Source: Thermococcus alcaliphilus
GTDB lineage: Archaea; Methanobacteriota_B; Thermococci; Thermococcales; Thermococcaceae
Reading direction: 5' to 3'
Assembly (NCBI RefSeq): GCF_024054535.1
Contig: NZ_JAMXLV010000020.1
Location: 62,001 to 126,000 of the forward strand
Length of the DNA stretch: 64,000 nucleotides
The notes below the pieces were generated by a model. That model worked only from the letters and a program-made list of their open reading frames with translations, was not told the DNA's origin and did not search any database. Position numbers and translations under genes: made by a program. Shown piece after piece: positions 10,819 to 21,080 of the stretch. Within the stretch, counting starts at the first letter, position 1. Each line of letters begins with the position of its first letter.

Positions 10819-11973
10819 ATGCAGGAAGAGTATAAAAAGAACATATTTGACAAAATCGCTGACAAGCTTGTCTATGGAATTGCATCATTTATAAGCATCT
10901 TTAAGAAAGACTGGAAAGTAAAGAATAAATCCAAAATGGAAGAATGGAGATTAATGCTTTATGCCCTCAACCGCTCTCCACCTGCTTTAATAGGCGTCTT
11001 CCTAGTTATAATTTTTATCTTGTTGGGAGTTTTCGGACCAAGGATGGCAACTTGGAGATACAATTTCTTCCCCTCACTTTATACAATGAATTTTACACAA
11101 GTAGTGCTTGCACCACCCGGAAGTAAGGCATACTTGGAGTTTGCAAATACAACAATAACCTACCCATTAGGAGCTGATCACTTCGGAAGAGACCTCCTAA
11201 GTTTGATCCTGAGCGGTGCGAGAACGTCTTTCGTAGTCTCCATAATAGTTATTTCTCTCGGAGTGCCTTTAGGCATAGTCCTAGGGCTGATAGCAGGCTA
11301 CAAAGGAGGTAAAGTTGATGAGCTCTTAATGCGTATAACTGACATGTTCCTAGCATTTCCAGCGTTAATACTAGCGATAGCACTATCAGCAGTACTTCCC
11401 GAAAGAATACAAGGGTTTATAGAAAGCCATGCACTTCTGCAGAAGTTCGTTCTCTGGATATTTGCCCTTGATACTAGGGAAGCTGGAAACTTGGGCAGAT
11501 TGCTTTCGGTGATACTTGCAATGATTATCGTATGGTGGCCAGTTTATGCAAGAATAACTAGAGGTTCGACTCTCACCGAAAAAGAGAAGCTATATATAGA
11601 AGCCGCCAGAGCTATTGGACTAAGCTCATGGACAATAATGTTCAAGCACATCTTGCCGAATATCATTGGGCCTATACTAGTATACATAACCCTTGATTTT
11701 GGTAGTGTGGTTTTAATGGAAGCAGGTCTGAGCTTTTTAGGGCTGGGTGCGACACCCCCAATTGCCGATTGGGGTAGAATAGTCTATGATGGAGCACAGT
11801 ACTTCCCAAAAGCCTGGTGGTTAGTATTCTATCCAGGTCTCATAGTCATGCTGGTTGCCCTGGGATGGAACCTCCTCGGAGACGGTCTCAGAGATGTCCT
11901 AGATCCAAAGACAAGAAGAAGCATAGAGTTCAAAGTTAAGAAGAGCAAGAAGGAGGGAGAGGAAAATGCCTGA
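10819..11973 (+). CDS. dppC: Peptide ABC transporter permease, DppC type
   Basis: This 384-residue permease pairs with DppB. Family marks are YPLGADHFGRDLLSLILSGA, ITDMFLAFPALILAIALSAV, the EAA loop EKEKLYIEAARAIGLSSWTI and the C-terminal GDGLRDVLDPKTRR. The N terminus is about 50 residues longer than in bacterial DppC, and a long loop between the first two spans faces outside. ATG 10819 is preceded by GAGGTG; a GTG at 10810 lies in the Shine-Dalgarno. Its last 8 bases overlap the next gene. Confidence 0.92.
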   Translation: MQEEYKKNIFDKIADKLVYGIASFISIFKKDWKVKNKSKMEEWRLMLYALNRSPPALIGVFLVIIFILLGVFGPRMATWRYNFFPSLYTMNFTQVVLAPPGSKAYLEFANTTITYPLGADHFGRDLLSLILSGARTSFVVSIIVISLGVPLGIVLGLIAGYKGGKVDELLMRITDMFLAFPALILAIALSAVLPERIQGFIESHALLQKFVLWIFALDTREAGNLGRLLSVILAMIIVWWPVYARITRGSTLTEKEKLYIEAARAIGLSSWTIMFKHILPNIIGPILVYITLDFGSVVLMEAGLSFLGLGATPPIADWGRIVYDGAQYFPKAWWLVFYPGLIVMLVALGWNLLGDGLRDVLDPKTRRSIEFKVKKSKKEGEENA

Positions 11974-12943
11974 ACCAATACTCCAAGTTAGAAATTTAAC
12001 CGTCCACTTTTACACCTACGCCGGAATTGTAAAGGCCATTGAAAACGTATCCTTTGATGTCTATAAGGGAGAGACTTTTGCACTCGTAGGGGAAACCGGA
12101 TGTGGGAAAAGCGTCACATCCAGAGCGTTAACCCAACTAATAGAAAGCCCTGGCAGAATAGTAAATGGAGAAGTTATTTATCACTCGGAAAAAGGACCTA
12201 TCGATCTGCTAAAGCTCAGTGAAGAAGAAATAAGGGAAATAAGAGGAAATGAAATAGCATACATCTTCCAAGACCCTCACGCTTCTCTTGACCCGCTATA
12301 CACCGTGGGCTACCAAATAGCAGAAGCTATGGAGGTTCATGGGAAAGTTAAAAACATAAAAGAGGGAATTAAAAAAGCCGTGGACATATTAAGAGCAGTT
12401 TTAATCCCGGATCCAGAAAAAAGAGTCCACAACTATCCTCACGAATTAAGTGGAGGAATGAAGCAGAGAGTCGTTATTGGAACCGGAATTGCAAACAATC
12501 CAAAGATCCTCATTGCAGATGAGCCTACAACAGCCTTAGACGTTACGGTTCAAGCCCAAATCCTAGATTTGATAAATAGTCTAAAAGAGAAGTACCACGC
12601 GACGGTTATACTAATTACTCACAACTTGGGTGTTGTTGCCGAAACTGCTGACAGAGTAGCAGTGATGTATGCAGGTAAAATAGTGGAGATAGGGAGCGTA
12701 GAGCAAATTTTCAAAAATCCTCTCCATCCCTACACCAAAGGGCTATTGAAAGCCGTTCCCAACCCAATGACAAAAATTGAACGCCTAGAAGCTATTCCCG
12801 GTACAGTGCCTAACTTGATAACTCCCCCAGGAGGCTGCAGATTCCATCCGAGATGCCCATACGCCATGGAAGTATGCAAACAGAAGGTTCCCGAGCTAGT
12901 TGAAATAGAAGATGGACACTTTGTTGCATGCCACCTTTACTGA
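11966..12943 (+). CDS. dppD: Peptide ABC transporter ATPase, DppD type
   Basis: A 325-residue ABC ATPase. Walker A is GETGCGKSVT, signature LSGGMKQRVVIG, Walker B ILIADEPTTALDV, and the switch histidine lies in LITHNLG. The C-terminal oligopeptide/dipeptide domain contains GCRFHPRCPYAMEVCKQKVP with four cysteines. In some DppD/OppD proteins this type of segment binds an Fe-S cluster. The GGAGGGAGAGG Shine-Dalgarno lies inside the end of dppC. Confidence 0.93.
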   Translation: MPEPILQVRNLTVHFYTYAGIVKAIENVSFDVYKGETFALVGETGCGKSVTSRALTQLIESPGRIVNGEVIYHSEKGPIDLLKLSEEEIREIRGNEIAYIFQDPHASLDPLYTVGYQIAEAMEVHGKVKNIKEGIKKAVDILRAVLIPDPEKRVHNYPHELSGGMKQRVVIGTGIANNPKILIADEPTTALDVTVQAQILDLINSLKEKYHATVILITHNLGVVAETADRVAVMYAGKIVEIGSVEQIFKNPLHPYTKGLLKAVPNPMTKIERLEAIPGTVPNLITPPGGCRFHPRCPYAMEVCKQKVPELVEIEDGHFVACHLY

Positions 12944-12952
12944 GGTGAGAAC

Positions 12953-13927
12953 ATGGAGAAAGTACTTGAGGTTAAACATCTGAAGAAATACTTCCCAGTT
13001 AAAGGGTTATTCTTCACCAAAGGGTACGTAAAAGCAGTTGATGACATAAGCTTTGAAATATATAAAGGAGAAACCTTTGGTTTGGTAGGAGAAAGCGGAT
13101 GTGGGAAAACAACCACCGGAAGAACAATCCTCCGCCTTATAGAACCAACGAGTGGTGAAATTATCTTCAAGGGGAAAAACGTAATGGAGCTCAAGGGAGA
13201 TGAACTCAAGCAATTCCGCAGAGAAGCCCAAATAATGTTTCAGGATCCCTATTCTTCCCTAAATCCGAGACAAACGGTATTCGAGATTATAATGGAACCC
13301 GTAAGATTTCACGGGATTCACGTAGATGACCCAGAAGACTTCGTAATAAAGTTGCTTGAAAGCGTAGGTCTTAACGAAATGCATCTCTATCGTTATCCTC
13401 ACGAGTTTAGCGGTGGGCAGAGACAGAGAATCGCATTAGCAAGGTTGCTGGCTCTAAGACCAGAATTCATCGTGTTGGATGAGCCCACTTCAGCACTTGA
13501 TGTATCAGTACAAGCAAATATCCTAAACACCTTAAAAGACCTTCAGCAGGAGTTCGGCTTTACGTATCTCTTCATCTCCCACGATCTTGGTGTAGTCAAG
13601 TATATGAGCCACAGAATGGGAGTGATGTACCTTGGAAAGCTCGTGGAAGTTGGTCCAGCAGAAAGAATATTTGAAAACCCATTACACCCATATACTCAGT
13701 TTTTACTCTCCGCAATCCCAGTTCCCGACCCTGAGCTTGCTAGGGAACTAAAAGCAAAGAGACAAAAGATTACTGGCGAGCCGCCAAGTCCAATAAACCC
13801 ACCCAGTGGATGTCGCTTCCACCCAAGATGCCCATATGCAAAGGAGATTTGTAAGAAGGAAGAACCCCCATTAGTGGAAGTGGAGCAAGATCACTACGTG
13901 GCTTGCTGGCTGTACTCCAAGGCATAG
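12953..13927 (+). CDS. dppF: Peptide ABC transporter ATPase, DppF type
   Basis: The second ATPase has 324 residues: Walker A GESGCGKTTTG, signature FSGGQRQRIALARLLA, Walker B FIVLDEPTSALDV, switch HDLG, and again a C-terminal cysteine segment GCRFHPRCPYAKEICKKEEP. It should pair with DppD below the DppBC channel. ATG 12953 follows GAGGTGAGAAC. Its 3' end overlaps the convergent gene by 34 bases, and this closes the transporter operon. Confidence 0.93.
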   Translation: MEKVLEVKHLKKYFPVKGLFFTKGYVKAVDDISFEIYKGETFGLVGESGCGKTTTGRTILRLIEPTSGEIIFKGKNVMELKGDELKQFRREAQIMFQDPYSSLNPRQTVFEIIMEPVRFHGIHVDDPEDFVIKLLESVGLNEMHLYRYPHEFSGGQRQRIALARLLALRPEFIVLDEPTSALDVSVQANILNTLKDLQQEFGFTYLFISHDLGVVKYMSHRMGVMYLGKLVEVGPAERIFENPLHPYTQFLLSAIPVPDPELARELKAKRQKITGEPPSPINPPSGCRFHPRCPYAKEICKKEEPPLVEVEQDHYVACWLYSKA

Positions 13928-14481
13928 AGTGCTTGCCTAAACCCGCTATCCCGCTTTAAAAGCTCTGTATAAATGGGGTCTTTTTCCCCTTTTTCGTTAT
14001 ATATTTCATCCCCCTTAAGCTCAATTGTATAGTATCTCCATTCTATTGGTCGTAATTCCACATCCGTAAGTTCAGCTGGACTTTTAACCCCCAAAACCTC
14101 TTGAAGAAGAGAGAGTGCCAATAATGCTTCTCGATTTTCTTTTGCAAGTGCTTCATCTTTTTCCTTATGTCTTCGAAATCCGCTAGGAATTCCAAGAATC
14201 CTGAGGACATTCCACTTCCGTATATGTCTGAGTCTCTCGTCAAGTCTTCTTCCTGAAAGTTCGTATATTCTCTCAAAGGTTGTCTTAAGGAATTCCTCAA
14301 TAGTTTCTTCATCAATCAGCTTTGGAAGCGGATTTTCTGCATCTCTCGGGAGGTTGCTGTCAAATTTTCTTATAAGGACACTAATGTGTTCTGCTTTCTC
14401 AACTTTTCTGGAAAAGTAGGCGTCTAGCATAAAGCGTCTTCCCTTTACCTCGAAAACGAGATATGGTACCTCAATCCTCAT
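13894..14481 (-). CDS. Conserved hypothetical protein
   Basis: A 195-residue soluble, charged protein that I do not recognise. It has a strand-rich N terminus (EVPYLVFEVKGRRFMLDAYFSRKVEKAEHISVLIRKF) and a helical middle (IDEETIEEFLKTTFERIYELSGRRLDERLRHIRKW). The end is WRYYTIELKGDEIYNEKGEKDPIY plus helix. It is divergent from hel308, with only about 60 bp between starts; a TATA-like TTTATATAG on the minus side is inside that gap. Confidence 0.7.
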   Translation of the reverse strand: MRIEVPYLVFEVKGRRFMLDAYFSRKVEKAEHISVLIRKFDSNLPRDAENPLPKLIDEETIEEFLKTTFERIYELSGRRLDERLRHIRKWNVLRILGIPSGFRRHKEKDEALAKENREALLALSLLQEVLGVKSPAELTDVELRPIEWRYYTIELKGDEIYNEKGEKDPIYTELLKRDSGFRQALYALEYSQQAT

Positions 14482-14539
14482 GAGGCTTAATATTTCAAAA
14501 AGCTATATAAACGCTTTTCTTTTATTTGGGCTGATGGGT

Positions 14540-16714
14540 ATGAAGGTAAAGGAACTTAAATCACTGGGAGTCGATGAGAGAGTCATAAGGCTGATACTCG
14601 AGAGAGGTATAGAAGAGCTGTATCCCCCTCAAGCAGAGGCATTAAAAACTAAGGTGCTTAGCGGAGGTAACTTGATTTTAGCCATCCCTACTGCCTCTGG
14701 AAAGACCCTTGTTGCGGAAATAGTGATGATAAACAAGATTCTCCGTGAGGGGGGAAAGGCAGTATATCTCGTCCCATTAAAGGCACTTGCCGAGGAAAAG
14801 TACAAGGAATTCAAGTTCTGGGAAAAGCTTGGAATTAGGATAGCAGTGACAACTGGGGATTACGACAGTGCAGAAGAGTGGCTTGGGAGATATGACATTA
14901 TAATAGCAACATCAGAAAAATTTGACTCTCTGCTTCGCCACAAGTCTCCATGGATAAACGATGTTAAGCTCATAGTTGCGGATGAAATTCATCTTCTCGG
15001 CTCATACGACAGAGGGGCTACCTTGGAGATGATTCTCGCTCACTTAAGGGATAAAGCCCAGATTTTAGGGCTGAGTGCAACAATTGGAAATGCCGAAGAG
15101 CTTGCGGAGTGGTTAAATGCTGAGCTAGTGGTGAGTGAATGGCGTCCCGTAAGCCTAAAAAGGGGTGTTTTTCACCATGGACAGCTTTTCTGGGAAGATG
15201 GGAGTATTGAAAAATTCCCAAGCCAGTGGGATTCTCTCGTTATTGACGCTTTAAAAAAAGACAAACAGGTGCTTGTCTTTGTCAATACCCGAAGAAGTGC
15301 CGAAAAAGAAGCCCTTCTATTAGGGGGGAAAGTCCAGAGATTTTTAAGCAAGCCCGAAGAGAGGAGACTGAGCCAAATAGCGGATGAACTTGAGAGCACT
15401 CCAACCAACGAGAAACTTAAAGAGGCTCTGAAGAAAGGAGTAGCCTTTCACCATGCAGGCTTGGGAAGAGAAGAGCGCTCCATTGTGGAAGAGGCCTTTA
15501 GAGAAGGGCTTATAAAGGTGATTACAGCTACCCCGACCTTGTCCGCTGGCGTAAATTTACCCGCGTACCGCGTCATAATTAGAGACACAAAGCGCTATTC
15601 TAACTTTGGATGGAGTGACATTCCCGTTTTAGAAATACAGCAGATGATGGGAAGGGCAGGAAGACCTAAATACGACAAAGAGGGGCAGGCAATAATAATT
15701 GCAAAGACTGAAAAGCCAGAAGACCTAATGAAGAGATACATCTTTGGCAAGCCAGAAAATCTCTTTTCAATGCTCTCAAATGAAGCCTCCTTTAGGAGCC
15801 AAATTCTTGCCCTAATAACAAACTTTGGAGTTAAGAACTTTAGAGGGCTAATAGAATTCTTGGAAAAGACCTTCTACTATCACCAGCGAAAGAACCTCGA
15901 AGCCCTTGAAGGAAAGGCCAAGGACATAGTCTACTTCCTACTTGAAAATGAGTTCATCGATATTGACCTAAACGACCAGTTCATGCCGCTCCCATTCGGA
16001 ATAAGAACTTCCCAGCTGTATCTTGATCCATTGACGGCTAAAAAGTTCAAAGATGCTTTTGAGAAGCTTGAGACGAATCCAAACCCGCTAGGAGTTTTTC
16101 ATCTTTTGGCTTCCACCCCGGATATGGCATCTTTAAGGATAAGACGCAAAGAACAGGAGGATATCCTTGACTATGCCTATGAGATGGAGAGCTACCTCTA
16201 CCAAAACATTCCCTATTGGGAAGACTACAAATTTGAGAAGTTCCTTGGAGAGGTAAAAACGGCAAAACTTCTCCTTGACTGGATTAACGAAGTTCCCGAG
16301 GCAAGAATCTTGGAAACTTACGACATAGACACAGGAGATCTCTACAGGATACTGGAATTGGCAGATTGGCTTATGTATTCCCTAATTGAATTATACAAGC
16401 TTTCCAGCCCCAAAAAAGAGATTTTAGAATTCTTAAAGCAGCTTCATTTAAGAGTGGAATATGGAGTAAGAGAAGAGCTTCTTGAGCTTACAAGCCTTCC
16501 AATGATAGGCAGAAAGAGAGCAAGAGCCCTATACAATGCAGGATTTAAGAGCATAGAAGACATCGTAAAAGCAAAGCCCAGTGAACTCCTAAAGGTGGAG
16601 GGAATTGGAGTCGGAATCTTGGAAAAGCTATACCAACACTTTGGAGTGGAACTTCCAAAAGTCAAAGCAAAGAAAAAAGCAAGAAAAGGAACTTTAGATG
16701 AGTTTTTCAAATGA
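14540..16714 (+). CDS. hel308: Hel308/Hjm superfamily 2 DNA helicase
   Basis: The 724-residue length agrees with Pyrococcus Hjm (720). It unwinds forked DNA 3'-5' at stalled forks and Holliday junctions. Visible motifs are Q motif LYPPQAEAL, Walker A IPTASGKT, DEIH box VADEIHLLG, motif III LSATIGN, motif VI QQMMGRAGRPKY, then winged helix, ratchet and a C-terminal helix-hairpin-helix (MIGRKRARALYNAGFKSIEDI). The last residues GTLDEFFK resemble a PCNA-interacting peptide. The homologue alignment and a GGGCTGATGGGT Shine-Dalgarno favour ATG 14540 over an ATG 20 codons upstream. Confidence 0.93.
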   Translation: MKVKELKSLGVDERVIRLILERGIEELYPPQAEALKTKVLSGGNLILAIPTASGKTLVAEIVMINKILREGGKAVYLVPLKALAEEKYKEFKFWEKLGIRIAVTTGDYDSAEEWLGRYDIIIATSEKFDSLLRHKSPWINDVKLIVADEIHLLGSYDRGATLEMILAHLRDKAQILGLSATIGNAEELAEWLNAELVVSEWRPVSLKRGVFHHGQLFWEDGSIEKFPSQWDSLVIDALKKDKQVLVFVNTRRSAEKEALLLGGKVQRFLSKPEERRLSQIADELESTPTNEKLKEALKKGVAFHHAGLGREERSIVEEAFREGLIKVITATPTLSAGVNLPAYRVIIRDTKRYSNFGWSDIPVLEIQQMMGRAGRPKYDKEGQAIIIAKTEKPEDLMKRYIFGKPENLFSMLSNEASFRSQILALITNFGVKNFRGLIEFLEKTFYYHQRKNLEALEGKAKDIVYFLLENEFIDIDLNDQFMPLPFGIRTSQLYLDPLTAKKFKDAFEKLETNPNPLGVFHLLASTPDMASLRIRRKEQEDILDYAYEMESYLYQNIPYWEDYKFEKFLGEVKTAKLLLDWINEVPEARILETYDIDTGDLYRILELADWLMYSLIELYKLSSPKKEILEFLKQLHLRVEYGVREELLELTSLPMIGRKRARALYNAGFKSIEDIVKAKPSELLKVEGIGVGILEKLYQHFGVELPKVKAKKKARKGTLDEFFK

Positions 16715-16755
16715 GCAACCTTTTTAAATCAATTAGCTTTAGGTGGGTGTGGGCA

Positions 16756-17328
16756 ATGATAATCTGTATAGTAGGAATGCCTGGTTCTGGGAAAGGTCAG
16801 ATAGTGAAAATTTTTGGAAAGTACGGAGTGCCTCACGTTTCTATGGGGGACATTGTAAGGGAAGAAGCTGATAAGAGGGGGATCCCAAGAACTCCCGAAG
16901 GAATGAACAGTGTGAGCATTCAGCTTAGGCAGGAGCTTGGGGACAATGCCGTGGCAAAATTAACTATCCCAAAGGTAAAAGAACTACTAAAGAAGCACAA
17001 AGCAGTTATAATCGACGGAGTGAGGTCTCTAGAGGAAATTCAGACGTTTAAAGATGCGTTTCCAGATGAAAAGATAATCATAATAGCCGTGCACTCTTCG
17101 CCAAGAAAAAGATTTGAGAGGCTCAGCAGAAGAGGGAGGAGTGACGACCCAAAAACATGGAGTGAGTTTGAGGCTAGAGACTGGAAAGAGCTCAAGTTTG
17201 GAATTGGAAATGTCATAGCTTTAGCGGACTACTTAATAGTGAATGAAAACCACATAGCAGAGTACAAAAAAGAGATAGAGAGACTCGCGGAGAAACTTGG
17301 ACTAAAAAGCAGCAGAGCTACCTCTTGA
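16756..17328 (+). CDS. UPF0200 nucleotide kinase-like P-loop protein
   Basis: The 190-residue protein begins [19 protein letters not shown], a P-loop of the adenylate/dephospho-CoA kinase group. It continues with [14 protein letters not shown] (substrate loop), [12 protein letters not shown] (Walker B region) and [11 protein letters not shown] (lid arginines). This is UPF0200; the substrate is not established from sequence. ATG 16756 follows GGTGGGTGTGGG; the in-frame extension overlapping hel308 lacks a Shine-Dalgarno. A TATA-like CTTTTTAAAT at about 16720 suggests its own promoter. It overlaps the convergent polymerase gene by 11 bases. Confidence 0.85.
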   Translation: MIICIVGMPGSGKGQIVKIFGKYGVPHVSMGDIVREEADKRGIPRTPEGMNSVSIQLRQELGDNAVAKLTIPKVKELLKKHKAVIIDGVRSLEEIQTFKDAFPDEKIIIIAVHSSPRKRFERLSRRGRSDDPKTWSEFEARDWKELKFGIGNVIALADYLIVNENHIAEYKKEIERLAEKLGLKSSRATS

Positions 17329-19642
17329 GCCATGCATCTAAGCCAGTTTGTTTTGAGCTTTGATACCTTAAATCCTCTTTTCTGTATCCAAATGCTTCGA
17401 GTATCCTAAGTACTGCCGGCAAAACTTGGTTTTCTATGTAGTAGTCCGGATCGTACCTGTGTTTTCTAGGATCGTATTCTGTAAGTAAAATTACCCTATC
17501 GCTTATCTTTCCGCTTCCTTTGAGAACGATATAACTTATTATTGTGCCCGGTTTCACTTTTATCCCTCTTGCGGCGAGCCTTTTTGCTATCGCTACATGA
17601 GGGCCAATGGCTTTGTAGTCCTTTAAATCCCTGGTAATCTGCTCATGGATAACAAGCTTTTCAAGTGGAACCCTGTATTTTGCTATTTTCTCTACAACAT
17701 CTCTGACAATTTCTACAGCTTTTTCAACACTTCCCTCTTTAAGTATAGCCTCTAAAACTTTTGCCTGAGTCTCCTTAGCTATCTCACTCCAATCTCTCCT
17801 TACTACTTCCAAGCCCCTTGTTGTTATTCTACCCTCTTCATCTATGACTGCATAGCGCTTTTTTGTAACAAAGAATCCTCTCAAGTAAAAGCCCTCATAC
17901 TCAAGCTCAAGCAGACCTGGAAGTTTAGAGTTTATGTAGTTTAGGAATTCCTTGGCTTTCTTTTTAATGATTTCAGGCTTTTCCCCGGGTATTGTGGCAT
18001 AAAACCCGTCTGTATCAGCATAAAGAACCTTAAAACCGAATTTTTCCTCTATTTCTCTTATCGTCATCTCTATGTAGTGTCTTCCCCATGCGGTAACACT
18101 TTCGGCACATTCCTTCGAGTACCATCTTGCCTTAGGATACCCCATATAGCCGTAGTAACTGTTTGCAAGCAATTTAACGGCCCTTTGCCTATAATCAAGC
18201 ATTTTCTTTTCGATTGGGTCAATTGTAGCTTTCATTTTCTTCTTTATATCTTGCCTCATTGCAATTAAGTCCCCGAGTATGGAGGGAATAAAACCCGGAA
18301 AGTCCTTGCAGAACCTATATCCTACTATCGGAGCAACATCGTAATTCTTACAGCCCTCTTTTTCAAGGGTATCTGGGGATACGTTGTGAGTAACTATTAT
18401 TGAAGGGTACAGACTGCGGAAATCCAAATAAATGATATTTTCCCACAAACCCTTTTCTGGCTCTTTTACATATCCTCCCAGGTAAGTTGTTCTTAAGCGC
18501 CGTTTATACTCTTCCTCATCAGGTTTGTTCGGTGCAAGTTCATTCCTCGCGTATGCCACCCTTAAAAGATACCACTCCACGAGGTTGCCGGTGCTTGATC
18601 TCGAGACGTCCCATACACTTTGACCTATCAGCTTTGCCAGCTCAGCTTCCATAGGGAAGAATTCCTTTCCGAGCTCATAAGTTGCCCTAGCATCTTCCAT
18701 TGAGTACTGAGCTAGTTTTTTCATGCTTTCTTCTGTTTCCCAGATAGCGGCAATTTCCTCTGCTCCTAATTTACTTTTGGTTTTTCCTAAAACTGCTTCA
18801 TAAACCGCCTCAAGCGTATACGTTGGGAGGTTTATCGTCCTTCGCACAACTGGGAAAAGATCAAAGTGTATTCTACCCTTGATTTCTACAGCGAAGCTAT
18901 CTCCCATCCTTTGGATCTTGGGTTCGGGATGTTCTTTGTCTCTTCCCAAGACAAGCCGAACTCCCAGCTTTTCTGCCCGTTTTATGAGATACGGCAAATC
19001 AAAATTGTCCCCATTGTAAGTTATTATCACATCGGGGTCTTTTTCTTTAACAACTTGAACAAAACGCTTTATCATTTCTCTTTCATTGGATACAACATCA
19101 ACATACGGCAAATCGATATTTTTCCATGTGATTACTCTGGCTTCTTCTTCATCGGCATAACTGATCATTATTATCTCGCCCTTTCCAAATTCATCTCCCT
19201 CATGATAAAACGTTTCAATATCAAAGGCAAAAAGCTTAAGCTCCTCGTCTCCCTCCATGGGAATCAAGCCCTTGTCTATGAGATAACGCTTGGCAAAGGG
19301 TATGTCATATTCGTAAATGTCAACCACAGCTGGATGTTCCCTTATTTTGCCCCTCATGGCTGGAACGTCTTGGGGATGCTCGAAAATGAGCTTCCAGACT
19401 TCAAATTCCCTTCCCAAAAATTTTTTCCTGACTTTCACTGCATCGAGCACTCTCACAGTTTTTCCATGTCTCTCGCCCTTTATTGCCTTTATCTCCTCAA
19501 TAGCGGAGTCATCTTTGAGAAGAGCATATATATAGGGCTGAAAATGAGGGTCAAGTTCTATTTTAAACTCCCCGTTCTCTTTCTTAAAAATTCGGATTAT
19601 AGGCTTGCCATCTTTTGTTATGTAATCAGTGTCCAGTATCAT
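17318..19642 (-). CDS. polB: Family B replicative/repair DNA polymerase, intein-free
   Basis: The 774-residue polymerase starts [20 protein letters not shown] and is nearly identical, by recall, to mature Vent polymerase of T. litoralis. Exonuclease motifs are [10 protein letters not shown] (Exo I), [12 protein letters not shown] (Exo II) and [13 protein letters not shown] (Exo III). Polymerase motifs are [14 protein letters not shown] (A), [13 protein letters not shown] (B) and YADTDGFY (C). All three usual archaeal intein insertion points (in motifs A, B and C) are uninterrupted, unlike T. litoralis, which carries two inteins. The start is ATG 19642; 37 codons upstream are open but belong to the leader. 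Confidence 0.97.
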   Translation of the reverse strand: MILDTDYITKDGKPIIRIFKKENGEFKIELDPHFQPYIYALLKDDSAIEEIKAIKGERHGKTVRVLDAVKVRKKFLGREFEVWKLIFEHPQDVPAMRGKIREHPAVVDIYEYDIPFAKRYLIDKGLIPMEGDEELKLFAFDIETFYHEGDEFGKGEIIMISYADEEEARVITWKNIDLPYVDVVSNEREMIKRFVQVVKEKDPDVIITYNGDNFDLPYLIKRAEKLGVRLVLGRDKEHPEPKIQRMGDSFAVEIKGRIHFDLFPVVRRTINLPTYTLEAVYEAVLGKTKSKLGAEEIAAIWETEESMKKLAQYSMEDARATYELGKEFFPMEAELAKLIGQSVWDVSRSSTGNLVEWYLLRVAYARNELAPNKPDEEEYKRRLRTTYLGGYVKEPEKGLWENIIYLDFRSLYPSIIVTHNVSPDTLEKEGCKNYDVAPIVGYRFCKDFPGFIPSILGDLIAMRQDIKKKMKATIDPIEKKMLDYRQRAVKLLANSYYGYMGYPKARWYSKECAESVTAWGRHYIEMTIREIEEKFGFKVLYADTDGFYATIPGEKPEIIKKKAKEFLNYINSKLPGLLELEYEGFYLRGFFVTKKRYAVIDEEGRITTRGLEVVRRDWSEIAKETQAKVLEAILKEGSVEKAVEIVRDVVEKIAKYRVPLEKLVIHEQITRDLKDYKAIGPHVAIAKRLAARGIKVKPGTIISYIVLKGSGKISDRVILLTEYDPRKHRYDPDYYIENQVLPAVLRILEAFGYRKEDLRYQSSKQTGLDAWLKR

Positions 19643-19723
19643 AAATACCACCAGATATAAACTGGAATTCAAATTAAATAAAAGTTCCGCCAAATTTTTA
19701 AACCCCCATCCAAATCGAAAATC

Positions 19724-21076
19724 ATGGAGTTGTTCTACAGAATAACCCTTCACGAACTCATTGCAGATATACTGACCCTCATAGAGGAGCGTGAGCTTTC
19801 ATCAAAAAATGCTTTGGAGAGAGTTTTCAAGAGGGTTAGTGGAAAGGACAGAGAAAGGGCGAGAGGTTTGGCTCATGCTTACGTCTTTGAAATTGAAAAA
19901 TGGAGGAAAAAAATAGATTTTATTGCGAATTCTCTCCTCAAAGGAACCAGAATCGAGGATCTCGACCTTTACCTTGCGAACCTTCTTAGGATTGGTATAT
20001 TTGAAATGAAGTTTAAGGGTGTTAATCCAGCAATAGCCACAGATTCGGTAGTTAGAGTTGTAAAGGAAAAATACGACTTAAACAGAGCAAAATTTGTAAA
20101 TGCTGTTCTTAGAGAGACAGAAAAATTCGATCTGGAAAAAGCTCTAAAAAAGCTTAAAGAAAAGGATAGGATAGAATATCTAAGCGTAAAATTTTCCCAT
20201 CCACGCTGGTATGTTGAATACGTAATTGACCTTCTCGGCTATGAAAATGCTATAAGACTCTTGCTGAGCAATAACAGACCTCAAAGATACTACGTTAGAG
20301 TCAATCCATTAAAAACTAACATAGACAAGCTTGCGGAATATTTGGAAGAACATGGCGTTAGAACGGCAAGAACCCCAGTTGATGACGTTCTAAAGATTTT
20401 GGAATACGAAACACCTATAACCCGCTTGGATTGGTATAAAGAGGGCTATTTTGTTATTCAAGACCTTGCGAGCGCATACGTAGCCCACGTCCTTGCCCCA
20501 GAAAAAGGTGAGAGGGTTTTAGATCTTGCCGCTGCCCCGGGAAGCAAAACCTTCCACGTGGCCCATTTAATGGAAAATACTGGGGAGATAGTTGCCGTTG
20601 ATTATTCCGTCGAAAGGCTCCAAAAAATGAAGGCAAAAATGAAAGTTCTTGGCGTCAAAAACGTCAAACTTGTGCACGCAGATGGAATGAAATTTAAAGA
20701 TAAAGAGCCATTTGACAAGATAATTCTCGATGCTCCCTGCTCTTCTTCCGGAACATACAGGCAATTCCCGGAGGTTAAATGGCGCTTTGATGAGAAAAAG
20801 ATAAAGAAGGTTATTCAGGTTCAAAAAGCTATGATAAGAAACGCTTACAAAAATCTAAGAGAAGGCGGGGAAATGACGTATTCCACGTGCTCAATAAGAG
20901 TCGATGAAAATGAGGAGAACATAAAGTACGCCATAAATAAGGTAGGTTTTGAACTCCTCGATTATCCGTTCACCTGGGGAGAGAAGGGGTTCACTGAGAT
21001 CGGAGATAAAGTTTTTAGGAGTTTCACCCATTTACACGACTGTAACAGCTTTTTCATTGCAAAATTGAAAAAATAA
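19724..21076 (+). CDS. NOL1/NOP2/Sun-family RNA m5C methyltransferase with NusB-like domain
   Basis: The 450-residue protein has an N-terminal NusB-like RNA-binding domain (about residues 1-140) and a Rossmann methyltransferase domain. SAM motif: [19 protein letters not shown]. The two Sun-family cysteines are present in [17 protein letters not shown] and [17 protein letters not shown]; the first releases RNA and the second forms the covalent adduct. It resembles RsmB and Pyrococcus Fmu-type enzymes; tRNA or rRNA as substrate cannot be separated here. A TATA box TTTTTAAAC at about 19695 lies about 28 bp before ATG, indicating a leaderless transcript. Confidence 0.9.
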   Translation: MELFYRITLHELIADILTLIEERELSSKNALERVFKRVSGKDRERARGLAHAYVFEIEKWRKKIDFIANSLLKGTRIEDLDLYLANLLRIGIFEMKFKGVNPAIATDSVVRVVKEKYDLNRAKFVNAVLRETEKFDLEKALKKLKEKDRIEYLSVKFSHPRWYVEYVIDLLGYENAIRLLLSNNRPQRYYVRVNPLKTNIDKLAEYLEEHGVRTARTPVDDVLKILEYETPITRLDWYKEGYFVIQDLASAYVAHVLAPEKGERVLDLAAAPGSKTFHVAHLMENTGEIVAVDYSVERLQKMKAKMKVLGVKNVKLVHADGMKFKDKEPFDKIILDAPCSSSGTYRQFPEVKWRFDEKKIKKVIQVQKAMIRNAYKNLREGGEMTYSTCSIRVDENEENIKYAINKVGFELLDYPFTWGEKGFTEIGDKVFRSFTHLHDCNSFFIAKLKK

Positions 21077-21080
21077 AAAA

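Noticed and set aside
18866-19660. 264-codon frame opposite the polymerase gene
   Set aside because: The polymerase reading is certain; the opposite frame has no recognisable protein features and lacks a promoter.
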